The notes beneath the pieces were generated by a model that was not told the origin of the DNA, did no database searches, and saw only the letters and a program-made list of their open reading frames with translations. DNA of 64,000 bases from Ascaris suum (Eukaryota > Nematoda > Chromadorea > Rhabditida > Ascarididae): NCBI GenBank assembly GCA_013433145.1, contig CM024187.1, positions 7,580,826 through 7,644,825 on the forward strand, read 5' to 3'. This document shows positions 12,901 through 22,800 of this stretch, one piece after another. Positions within the stretch are counted from its first letter, which is position 1; the number at the start of each line of letters is the position of its first letter. Made by a program: the position numbers and the translations under genes.

Positions 12901-15900
12901 TTCAGCCCCGCACAGCATTTGCTACCAATGAATGGATGCACTGAGTGAACAAAGGAGAAGAATTCTGCAAAATTCAGTTACCTCGAAGGAGCCCTTCTTG
13001 AACATCATCACTGAAGTATTGTTGATGCATGTACCTTCCGGGAAGATCAGAATAGGCAAATTATTCGAATCGTCGACGTGCTCTCTCATCCTAAAAACAG
13101 TAATTACGCTATTCGGCTTATATCATTGAGGGTGGTGGCTTATGTAGAAAGCTGTGGTTTTTGCGAAGGTGAAAGAGTGAAAGATTAAAAGTCGTCGATT
13201 CGATCGATCGAAAATTGAGGACGAAACGCTCGAAAAAAAAAGCTGAATGACACAACTGCAGGAAGCGAATTTCCGCTTTTTTAATGTCGAATTGTAAAGT
13301 ACGCGAAAACAGGCAAACATACACCGATCGATTATCAGCATGTGCGTCCGCAAATTACAATTATCGAGGAGAGATTCTCACTGAAATCTTCTTGCTCAAC
13401 TTCCCTTCACCTCTCCATCGTCTATCTTGAAATCGCAACAAAGCTCCTCAACTTTGTTGTGTCTAAAATAACGCGTTAAATCTTTAAAACAGCAAAACTA
13501 AAAGACTCAATTGCGTACTTTGCCGCAACGAGGGATCTGTCTTTCGCCTCCGAACGCTCGAACCATATGTGCGCACTGGCACGACTTAGCGCACGCTGCA
13601 TTATTCCAAGCAGGCCAGGTTGTCGCTGCCCGATTAGCGCATAGACATTGTCCATGCCAAGGATCATGACGTCAATCGGCGATGTATGATTCGCTACGCA
13701 AATACCTGAAAACATAAGGCTCACTTGCTTGGTCAAATTTCAGGCAACTGTTAGAACATTTATTTGATACTGGCGCATATAAACCACACACCTGCATAAT
13801 AAGGGTACACCTACGACGTTATTCTATAAATAACACTAAACACTGATGTCAGTGCAGACTGCTCCTTCAAATACAAGCTTTACTGCGGAGCTGCCATAAT
13901 GCCGTAAACCTCTTAGATAAAATAATGGTAATGATATGGACTCTACTACCTTTCAGAAAGCAACCCTAGCAAGGGTAAGGTGCAACGAATTACTGGCAGT
14001 CACCTTTTTCACTTACAACCATTTTCCTTTCTCACATGCACAAACGAGCTCCCTCCCTTCGCGACCTTTCAATACTATATAGAGCAAACCTGTGCTTCGC
14101 GCTTTGTTTTCCTCGTTATAAAAATAAACGACGGCCGAGACACTCCTCGCGAGGATTCTGTGACAGCACAGCATGCAGTCCTCGTTCAACGGCGTTTCAG
14201 AGGTCCATTTGGTAGAAGGCCGATCATTGCAGTGCTCACGATGAGGAAGATGAGTCCCACCGAGAAGAGCAAAAGACGAAAAGGAAGCATCACTGCATAA
14301 CGGAAGATGAAACCAGCCACCCAGAAGCAGGTGAGCTTCCAGCTGAAATTTTACGAGCATCTTCTTAACTAGCTCACTCCGCTACTTCTCGAGAAAAAAT
14401 GTCTCAGCAGACGAGAGAATGCCCGCTAGTTAATAATTAGTTTTTACAACATTCTGCACCTAAAACAGATGTACCAATCAATGCAGGGAACAAACACTCC
14501 ACACTTGCAATAAGCAATGGCCCAGCAAAATGGGCATTAAGCATTCCTGAAGAATACACTGCGTGTACGTGACCAAACAAACAATGCACGACTATTTATG
14601 CCATCGTAGAGCGGAAGCCTGAATTAGCGGGTATGTGACCACTGCACACAGTAAATACCGTCTGATCCTATTTGACACACTCGACCATGCCACATATTAA
14701 CTTCAGTGACCCACACCGCACCACAGCGTTAGACAACTCGAAAGAAGAGACGAAATGAAAACAAACTTGACGAATTCCTTAAACGAGAGACTGGTACGCA
14801 TTAACATATTCCAAGAGGCGAGCTGTTCGGCCTCAAACCGACTTGTAACACCGTCTTCAATTATTGCTTCTATTCCAGCCTGAAAGATCGTTCAGTGCAT
14901 AGGTAAATCGCATGCACTTCCTCCTTCTTGAAAGCAGTTAAAAACTGAAGGGGTAGCTGAGGTCGAAAAACTCCTTCATGCATTCCCTCCGACAATCGAG
15001 AATTAAAGAACAAGGAATTTTCGGCATAATTTTCAAAAAGATCACTGCTGATTCAGCTCACTTTGAAACAATCAAGATGATTATCTCACAAGTAGTTGTT
15101 GCACTATTTGCATGTTTAAAGACCTTTCGAGACTGAAGTATAAAGACAAGCCGTACCCGGTCACAGCAAATCCGACGTTCAAGTGTGATTACCTACGTCG
15201 CATCACATGTACGTAAATTGTGATGCAGCCAATAAGTGGACGGCTTTCAAGTCCACATAGAACGGAGTTTTTATTTTGCTCATATTCACTGCCTGAAAGC
15301 CACTGCTTAATGAGCGATGAAAACATTGTCGGCAAACGGATGAGAACCAATGACCTCCTGCCCAACTCGCCCATCGTAATTCTTCCGTTACATTCCGCTA
15401 ATTGCAATATGCACATGATACAGCACATATAACGCCAAAAATCAGACCTCATTTGACGCTGACTTGATGGAATCGTGTACATATATAGGGTTAACGCCTT
15501 ACTTTGAAGCCATTTTATCTGGCTCAGACGTTTCAATTTGAAGTCTTTGTTCGGCTCGAATTCAGACTGTCACATGTACGACACGCTTGATGGAAGTGCA
15601 ACGTCAACAGCCGGATTTGGAGAAACATTATCCAAAGTGGGAATGTGTTTGTTGATAGCTATGAAATTTAGTTTTACATTAAAACTGACCAGATCTAAGC
15701 AAAAATTAACGGCTGATCGCAAGCACTCGCATTAGCTCATTCGTACAGTATTCGCCCGGTTGAGAGAAGGTCGTGGTTCGCACACATCTGCGGACAAAGT
15801 TTTCACGGGTTATGAAACAATAACGCACAATTCTCCGCGTCGAAGGTATATGTTTTGTTGATCAAAAAGTGGTTCTCAAAGAAGTGTGGAATACTGGAAC

Positions 15901-17385
15901 AGGAATGCGCATTTGCAGTTCTTTTAAGGGTTGTGATGCAAGAAGGGACGCCAAACAAGATCATACGAACTTTGATGAAATGAAATGGAGCGTATCACGA
16001 ATAACAGCCCAACCACGACTGCTTACAAGCTGTTCGTTGCCGTGGCATTCGTCCATACCCACAGTTGCCTCTCTGAATATTATGTCTGAAATAACGTCAC
16101 GTGACAGTTCTCTGATGGGAAAAGTGGGATAAATAAATTCATGCTGGACAGTTGCACGACACGTTATAAGCTGCTCTTGCAGCAATCATCTCTTCAAGAA
16201 AAAGCGACAAAACAGCGCAGTTTTAAAAGAAAAAAAAGTTGAAATCTGACTTGTGGATGATGTGCATCTTCCGAGGCGTCTTGAAATATGCAACGTTGTA
16301 GAATCGTCCGGATCACTGGAGTGCTGTCCGTCGACGGAATCATCATCGTCACTGCACGCATCCAAATTATCACGACTTCTGCGCTTTGCCGTCGTATTGA
16401 TTTGCCGAGCACCCCACTGCAAAATCAGTTCTATCTCAAACAACACTGGAATCAAATATAAAACGTCTGAATGTTTTTCTTCATTTGGCATAAGTCCGGT
16501 ATACGGAATGTGGGTGCTACCAGAAGGGAGAGTGGGTTAACTAGGTGATTTGTTTTAACTTGAGATGATTTAACCTGTGCAATATCAAACATGATTCATC
16601 TTTTCACGTTGGTTATTGCGCGGTCGGTTACAGAGAGCTGCCCAGATTTTTGGGCTCCGTCCTGCACAGCCACTTTGAGTAACGCCCTCATCGTGACAAG
16701 GGCGGTGTGCAGCAACTCCGGACTCTCCTTTTACGTAGAACAACGGGTGAATCGACTTGTCAGCATCCGACGGGGCTATGCCTTAGCCTTCACGCGACCT
16801 TATAAGTGCTCCTCCTAAGCGGAAATGGCAGTGTTATGCCGAAAATATATTCGTAACGAATGTTTTATTGATTTAAGTTAACAAAATAAGTGAATATCGC
16901 AGAGAAGAGGGGGGCAGAAGTTACGTCCCCAAATTAGAGGGAAAAAACTACTGTTTATTTCATTTGCTCAATACATCACAAGAGAATTGAAAATCTTTGC
17001 TTGCGTAAATACTTGCGCGATTTAGATTCGTTAATACATCAAATGTCTTTTGATGAGGCTGAAATTCACAAAGCTGATATAAAAGTGATGGGAAAACGTG
17101 GAAAAAAGACATCGAATTTTCTCACCGTCTATTAAAAACTTTTTAATGAGCTTCTTCCCACATCTTTATCTCCGATTGTTCAAATATCTTTCCGACCGAT
17201 TTAACCAAAGAGCAGAAACAACTTACTTCGAAAATCCTTATTAGGCAACCGACATATTGCCTGCGAAGACCAAATGATTTGCCGAATGTTGCCAACAAAA
17301 TAACCAGCAATACGATGAATGTAATCGGTGGAAATAACACCGCCGAGACGAATATCAGCAAATGTTCTGCGTTGAAATTCATCAT
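9772..17385 (-). CDS. GPAT3/4-like: Glycerol-3-phosphate acyltransferase, GPAT3/GPAT4 type (multi-exon)
   Basis: Acyl-CoA:glycerol-3-phosphate acyltransferase, expected at the ER, making lysophosphatidic acid for phospholipid and triacylglycerol synthesis. Thirteen exons are placed; entries below. Family landmarks appear in order: N-terminal hydrophobic segment (exon 1), the RFEAEQLASWN region (exon 4), a second hydrophobic stretch (exon 5), motif I NHTSPID with the catalytic His and Asp (exon 6), HIWFERSEAKDR (exon 6), motif III FPEGTC (exon 7), motif IV IYPIAMKY (exon 8) and DWDGELKRAKV (exon 9). C. elegans ACL-4/ACL-5 belong to this class; animal enzymes are about 435-460 residues. Here three more exons add an acidic Ser-rich tail of about 110 residues. 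Oddities: a 1-nt break in exon 5, an unresolved exon 8/9 junction that a 7-nt microexon would fix, and one linking exon between 11,714 and 11,260 not found. The active site looks intact. Confidence 0.88.
10779..10899 (-). CDS. GPAT3/4-like: GPAT3/4-like acidic-tail exon
   Basis: Acceptor CTTTCAG, donor GTAATT. In phase with the previous exon it reads DAPEIGQDKLLFQSEPSD and continues acidic. A second frame is also open, so the choice rests on phase and on matching acidic composition next door. Confidence 0.5.
11177..11259 (-). CDS. GPAT3/4-like: GPAT3/4-like C-terminal exon
   Basis: Acceptor ACTTGCAG, donor AAAG|GTGAGT. Reads YSKRLALYCSF then an acidic SEDGDADK. YSKR recalls the LYSKMIVGN end of vertebrate GPAT4. 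The exon linking it to exon 9 was not found. Confidence 0.6.
11715..11848 (-). CDS. GPAT3/4-like: GPAT3/4-like exon 9
   Basis: Acceptor TTAGCCAG. Encodes EDAMDFANRVKKEIA, then GGLVDMDWDGELKRAKV, matching the GPAT4 C-terminus. The end is either a donor (AAG|GTTAAT) or a stop two codons later at 11,706 (alternative short isoform). Confidence 0.85.
12154..12160 (-). CDS. GPAT3/4-like: Candidate 7-nt microexon of the GPAT3/4-like gene
   Basis: The seven bases AGGATGT lie between an acceptor-like TTTTGCTAG and a donor GTAAGC. Including them turns phase 0 (exon 8) into phase 1 (exon 9) and fills part of the short gap seen against GPAT4 between WYLPPM and EDA. Supported only by phase and splice signals. 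Confidence 0.25.
12253..12405 (-). CDS. GPAT3/4-like: GPAT3/4-like exon 8
   Basis: Acceptor GTCCCAG, donor ATG|GTTAAG. Encodes GTTIYPIAMKYDSRFGDAF, WNSSQQ, MMTSWAIICHVWYLPPM. Ends in phase 0, while exon 9 needs phase 1. Confidence 0.93.
12982..13090 (-). CDS. GPAT3/4-like: GPAT3/4-like exon 7 (FPEGTC)
   Basis: Acceptor TTTTTAG, donor GTAACT. Encodes MREHVDDSNNLPILIFPEG then TCINNTSVMMFKKGSFE, the glycerol-phosphate-binding block of the family, intact. Confidence 0.95.
13519..13705 (-). CDS. GPAT3/4-like: GPAT3/4-like exon 6 (catalytic NHTSPID)
   Basis: Acceptor TTTTCAG, donor GTACGC. Encodes ICVANHTSPIDVMILGMD, then the Gly-Gln-Arg segment and AHIWFERSEAKDR. His and Asp of the HX4D motif are intact. 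Confidence 0.95.
14090..14342 (-). CDS. GPAT3/4-like: GPAT3/4-like exon 5, with apparent 1-nt frame break
   Basis: Acceptor ATTTCAG, donor CACAG|GTTTGC. The first part reads WKLTCFWVAGFIFRY, then a hydrophobic span ending IGLLPNGPLKR. The next part, CMLCCHRILARSVSAVVYF, is equally clear but in another frame. The switch lies within about 14,187-14,194. Both halves are colinear with GPAT4 (GYLPNG and MCYRICVRAL), so one base appears to be missing inside one exon. The exon is 253 nt; 254 would restore phase with both neighbours. Confidence 0.85.
14767..14879 (-). CDS. GPAT3/4-like: GPAT3/4-like exon 4
   Basis: Acceptor CTTTCAG, donor GTTTGT. Encodes AGIEAIIEDGVTSRFEAE then QLASWNMLMRTS, colinear with the conserved GMETIMDDEVTKRF/ELESWNLLSRT region of human GPAT4. 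Confidence 0.9.
16027..16109 (-). CDS. GPAT3/4-like: GPAT3/4-like exon 3
   Basis: Reads LSRDVISDIIF, resembling the ELSDIFYF segment of vertebrate GPAT4. Donor GTAAGC. The acceptor is at an NAGAG site, so the first base is uncertain by 2 nt; the start given here keeps phase with exon 2. Confidence 0.65.
16251..16416 (-). CDS. GPAT3/4-like: GPAT3/4-like exon 2
   Basis: Acceptor TTTTGCAG at 16,417; reads on in phase 0 as WGARQINTTAKRR, then an acidic Asp/Ser-rich stretch; donor GTCAGA, ends in phase 1. This is the variable cytosolic segment of the family. Confidence 0.75.
17227..17385 (-). CDS. GPAT3/4-like: GPAT3/4-like exon 1 (start exon)
   Basis: Starts at tandem ATGs (MMNFNAEHLL) and runs 53 codons to donor GAA|GTAAGT. 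It encodes a hydrophobic segment followed by FGLRRQYVG, matching the vertebrate GPAT4 N-terminus. An acceptor-like CCTTGCAG 52 nt upstream (17,437-17,438) could mark a 5' UTR exon edge or a trans-splice site. Ends in phase 0. Confidence 0.85.
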
Positions 17386-17929
17386 CGGCTCATATAATCG
17401 CGCACGGCAAATCGGCTTAAAAAACTTCGGATATACCTGCAAGGTACATGGACATCTTTCAAAGTCCTTCAAAGTTGGAGACATACGAGCGGTTGCAGAA
17501 ACAATCCGGAAATAATGCACCAGAGCTAAAGTGGATTACTGCTAGCTATCGCCAATAAATTCACTCCGCAGAATTGCAAGACGGCAACGACATGTCACTA
17601 GGGTATGTGCCCGTCTGTCTTCAGCAGGTGCTTGTCAGCCTACCTACGTCTTCAGTAGTTTCAAATGGGGGGGAGGAGGGGGGGGGAGGGGGCAAGAGCA
17701 CTGAAACCGAAGCCATGAAATCTAAAGTGTGGTAAGCATTAATGATGATAAAAATCTTCGATTATAAAATAAAGAAAGCATCAAATCACACCTCCAACAA
17801 ATTAAATATATGGGGGAGCGATAAAGCATATGTAAGTATAAAAGTTGCACATAATCATGCGTTTCAAAACCAGGGGGCGGTTAACGGAAGCAACGATCAC
17901 AGATCACGAGGGACACAAACACATAGCGA

Positions 17930-18420
17930 TGTATACAAAAGGTTAACTATTTCACGCCTGACTCCACAATCCACCTGCTTACCGTCTTAAAATTCACCAC
18001 ACGAAGCACCGCTAACCAATTCTTCGTCCACCTTTTCACGTCACTACTCATGACTGACCGCAAATTCACACTCAACCGTTAACCATTCTTTACTATGCTT
18101 ACCTCCCTTTCCCCTCCCCCCCCCCCTCATATTCACTAACATATATCTACTTCCACAGGAATGTTCACTACCTCACAGTCCCACCACCCATTATCAACCC
18201 ACATCCTCTCCACAACATTGTACTGCTCACCACCTCGAAGTTAACAATCTCCTCTCTCAACTTAACCACAATTCAGAGTTCAAACACCGCGTACTGCACC
18301 ACACAGCTTGCCACAACATACCACCTAACACCACCAGCCGAAATCATCAAACATCGAGAAAACTGTATAAAACCAAAGAACAATTTTCCCCCTCATCACA
18401 AACTGACCGGCACGGTGGGT
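17930..18420. other. A/C-rich, G-poor stretch
   Basis: By eye the plus strand here is dominated by A and C, with long runs such as CACCACCTCG and CCCACATCC and very few G. No gene frame fits it. Confidence 0.5.
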
Positions 18421-19143
18421 CCACAGTTGGCACAAAATTTGTGTTTTCAAAAGTTCAGCCTGCTGAACCAGCCGAACTTTCCTGGAGATACCCATTTGTG
18501 CAACGCGAAACCTTTGCCAACGTGTTGTGAGGCAACTTGGCTCCAAGCTCTTCGGTTTGAGACGTGTTGTCAGGGGGGGGGGGGGGGGGAAGGAGGAGAG
18601 GGGGGGGGGGGTCCGGTGTTTTGTTGTAGGATCTGGCTCTCGATCGTAATTTGCTGCAGTTCTGCAGGAACGACGGTGCTATCAATGGTGTGCCTAATTC
18701 CTGACGAGTGCTAACGGTAGGTAGCTGATATAATAAGAAAAAGTCACTACTGGCTTGTTGTCACCAGCAAAACCTATGTTCCTTTTGCAGCGGCGTCGAA
18801 GCCAAAAGATAGGAAGCAGCGCTTTCTATTCATATATCCCTGGACTGGTTATGGTTTGATTTTGACGTGGCGCTTATCCTGAACCACTTGGGGCATTACG
18901 ATGCGTGTATTTCGAAAATGTCGTCATGTATTTTCCTGGAATTACTCATATGATACCCTATAGGATGTGTACTTCTACATGCTAAAGAACTTCTTTGGAT
19001 TTTGTAGCGCTACATCCTCGACTTTTCCGCTCTTGCACAATCATGCTTAAATTGTGGGTCACACCTTTCGGATGTAAATTCACGTAAATGCCTAACATAT
19101 GAGGTATATTCATTCCAATGTATAAACGGGAGAAGAGGTGACC

Positions 19144-19716
19144 TTAAAGTGCGCAAAAAGAACCGCCAATTATAAAATCAAGTATGGTGGCAATGTGGTG
19201 ATCGAATATTCGTTTGTAGTCAACAGTTTGGGCTAATCGTCTCCTGCAATCGGATTGAAGAACCGGAGTGCCACTGATGGGTAGTATATCTGCAAAGATA
19301 TGTGGAATACACACAGAACTGGACATCAGAACATTTAGTAACAGGTATGGAAAGTCGCCACTTCCGAAACCAAGTAAAAAACAGGATCCAGTGTTAAAGA
19401 CAGGACAGGATTCAATGGAACAACGATTGAAGTGTCGAGTGTTGATCAATGGCAGTGTTGACAGCCGCTGGTGAAGAATTACCAATGTTGTAAATATGAA
19501 AAAGTAGTTAAAAAGTGGGTCTACAAACATTCCTTGAGGTATACCTTTTACGTGTGAAAAAATCCACTGAGAACAGTCTGTGCCTATCCTTACGTTGAAT
19601 CTCTTGCTCGTCAAGTATGCCTTAATCCATTGAAGCAAATTTATTTTCCGCCTCGGTGTGCTATGCCGCTTGCACTGAGCAAATTCTCGAATGAACAAGT
19701 GCCGAGGAAAAAACAC
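19144..19716 (-). mobile_element. Decayed LINE reverse-transcriptase fragment
   Basis: The minus strand stays open for 190 codons and carries reverse-transcriptase landmarks of CR1/Jockey-like LINEs: LLQWIKAYLTSKRF, then VKGIPQGMFVDPLF (normally SGVPQGSVLGPLLF), then FADI where the catalytic FADD/YADD box should be, followed by an LQSDCRRRL segment. The catalytic Asp pair is broken, so it is inactive. Poorer similarity continues upstream to about 19,870. No ends, poly(A) tail or target-site duplication were seen. Confidence 0.6.
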
Positions 19717-19869
19717 GTCACTCTACAAATAGCAATGTTCGGTGTGGCTTTTCGAAACTTAATTGAAGCAGCGCTTCAGTGATTTTGAGAGTCACCTTCA
19801 TTCATTCCACTTGAGAGCCGTTTGCGATCCAGCCTGTCGAAGGCAATAGACATCACTCCCCTTTTCTTC

Positions 19870-22800
19870 TGCTTTTTTTTTCTTCTTTGCATGAATCTAA
19901 ATTGGTGTTTACAATTGCTCTCACAGAGATATATCTCTTCTTCCCAAAACTCACTACAATGCGACTCTGATTACAAAATCTGTTTGAAGATGTTTACTAA
20001 AGTCATCTACGACTGCATATGTATTTTATCAGTGACGTCTTTTTGCAGCATAAGTTGGAGTGCACACTACATGATGCTGATATAATGAGGCGTTTAACCG
20101 GGGAGGGCAATCGATACCTACAACTCTCAATGTATTTCATTAATGCTTAGGTCTGTAATAGTGCTATATTCAGCTTCCAAGCCTCTTCCAATGGTGGCAT
20201 TACTGATAGGATCATTGAAGTGAACATTTTCTTGGCGAGGGCAGGGGGGGGGGGGGTCATGGAACGAATAGGTCGTTGCAGCGTGTTACACCGTCATAGC
20301 TGCATAAATAGAGTTCAGAAAAAATCGGTTGAGGCCATGAGCAACTACACTCGTAGTGCGATTTAACGGCCGCGTCTGAATTCTTTCTGCGAATGGAATC
20401 TTGCACGCCTATGTCCAGTGAAGCACTAATTTCCGAACCGAAGTGGCTTCACCATGTGATATGTGCAGATGACTGTGGAGAGTGAGAACCCCCAATGGCG
20501 AAATGTCGAGGGTGTAGTGACTTCAGCGATTTTATTAATGAAGAAATGGGCAAACGGCATATGAATTATGGAGAATAACGTGCAGAAGAGACCAATGCTT
20601 CAAATACCTGCGGCGAAGGTTCCGTTTGAATAGCACGAACAAAGCTTTTACGGTTGGAATTAAGCTGCTGGAAGTGAGAAGTTGACGTAGAGCACCTCTC
20701 CAGACGGTCGTTGCAGTAGCAGCAGGTGTAAAATAGGATGCCAGACGGTTTACTACAGGTGTTTAGCAGTTTCATTGGCAGTGGTATGAAGCACAGTACG
20801 GGGTTTCGATGCTGGAATCGTAAGAACGCAGAGTAGAGTCAGAAGGAAGCGAACAATGCCGAGAATGGCAATATCTGCAATCTTTTTTAAGGTGCAGAGC
20901 TATCTGGCAGGAAAATGCCATTACGTTAGGACTAGAAGCATTTCACTGCTTGCTGTGATGGCGCTGAGAGCCAATTGAAGCTATCTGTATGCACACATAA
21001 CCCGTCGAGAACCACCTATCGTGGAACGAACATGATAAATGCACGCTGCATGCTGCATTCTATGCCCTTTGGCATCTGCCACCTTCGCAGATTTTCATAC
21101 CTGACGCATGATCGAGGCTAGTTTATGGAAGAAGGCCTTGTGCCATTCGCAAATTTCAAAACGGCACATACTCAGAAAAAAAAAGGAAAAACATTTTCAT
21201 TAACTTAGCACAGAGAGGCTTATATTGAAGGTAGGAGGGTACTTCTATTGAACACGACCTTATCAAGACCAAGGGAGAGCGTATGCCGTCCGTTGAAAAT
21301 CGGCTCATTTCTGATGTAAACCTTAATAGAAAGGGAAGGAGCTTGTGATGCGGGAAATACGGTAAGTTAGCATAGCAATATAGTTACAAATTGACAGTGC
21401 CACCCGAACGTAAAATTGAAGCAAAGCAGCTCGTTGAGTGGGCCACTCGCCCGATCACGGTGTGTACGACAATCGTCGAGTGGTTTTGAAATGCGTCATT
21501 TGAGGGCCATCCTCCTGCGAAATCGACGACAGTGCGCACGATCGCGGCTGTGATTCGTCAGGTGTCGGCACTGTTTCCTCGCTTCCACCCTCGCACTGGA
21601 GCCGCCTTCATTTTGCTCAGCTCGTGCAATCATCCCATTCGGGGTTGATCGTTGCTGGCTTTTATCCTCCTCACTGCTCGGTATTTATATAAAAGCGATG
21701 CACTTTTTCTCGTGTTCTAATCGTTTTCGCTTCCCACCTCGAACTCATCTGCGTCAACGTTTTCAGCAGCAGTCCTTTCAAGCAGTTTGAAATTTCAGTG
21801 AAGCAGAGAACGCAACTCGAAATCAGTCGAACGTCATCGTCTAATAGAGCCAGCGCAGTTCGAATTTCTCTGAGATCCCTTTCAAATAGGTACTTTACTG
21901 TATTCAATATCTTCTGTCGTAATAACTCGCAGTTATCGCTCCTGGGAGTTTAATTTGGCTAAGCTGCAGTCTTGATCCAAAGAGAGAATCTATTCGTTCG
22001 TGAAAAATTTTCATTGTTTTCGTATCTAGAACGAAGGGAATCAGCGAGCTTTTAACCTTGAAGGCGTTTTCGGTGCTCTTCATATTCTGATGACAGCTTT
22101 CCTCTCCTCCTCCACACTCAGAATTGCCATTTAAAAAAGTTAACTGATTGACATGATAGAGTGACAAAGACTAAATGACCATCGCAAGTGCTTGATTTAG
22201 TGCTCTGTTGTCCTGGAAATGAGTTTATATTCGCACTGAAGGACGAAAAAGTTTGCAAAATTTTAACGCTCGCTTTGTCGACTTTCATTTTCGTGATATT
22301 AAAAAGGAATCCCTAGAGTATAATATTGATGGGCCCTTTCCATGGCTATCCAGTATACTTTACTTAATTTCAGGTCTGTGGACATACAGAAACTGAAACC
22401 TTTATAAAGCATTTGCCGTTCCATGAGGGTATTCAGCCTATCCTTAGAAAAAGAGCTTTTACGATCGGCAATTTTGATTCTGAAATATCTTTTCTCTTTT
22501 TAAAATTGCACTCCGAAATACAAATCATCACAAATTTGAGATCTCAGAACAAGAAGTGTTGTTGAATCGTCCGAAAAAATTCAAACTTCGATTAAGAATT
22601 CTGTGAATTTTTTTATTCTTTCGACGCTGGCAAAATCGAAAAATCGCGTTTGTTGGTGGTCGGTAGAAAGTTCGCCTCTTTCCTTCTTTTTCGATCTTTC
22701 TTGTATGCAGTACTCTTCTTTTGATGTAAGCATATTCACATTCATCTGTACGCCTCTGCGAACAGTGCCCTATACCATTTGTATACGGCGACATATAGTC

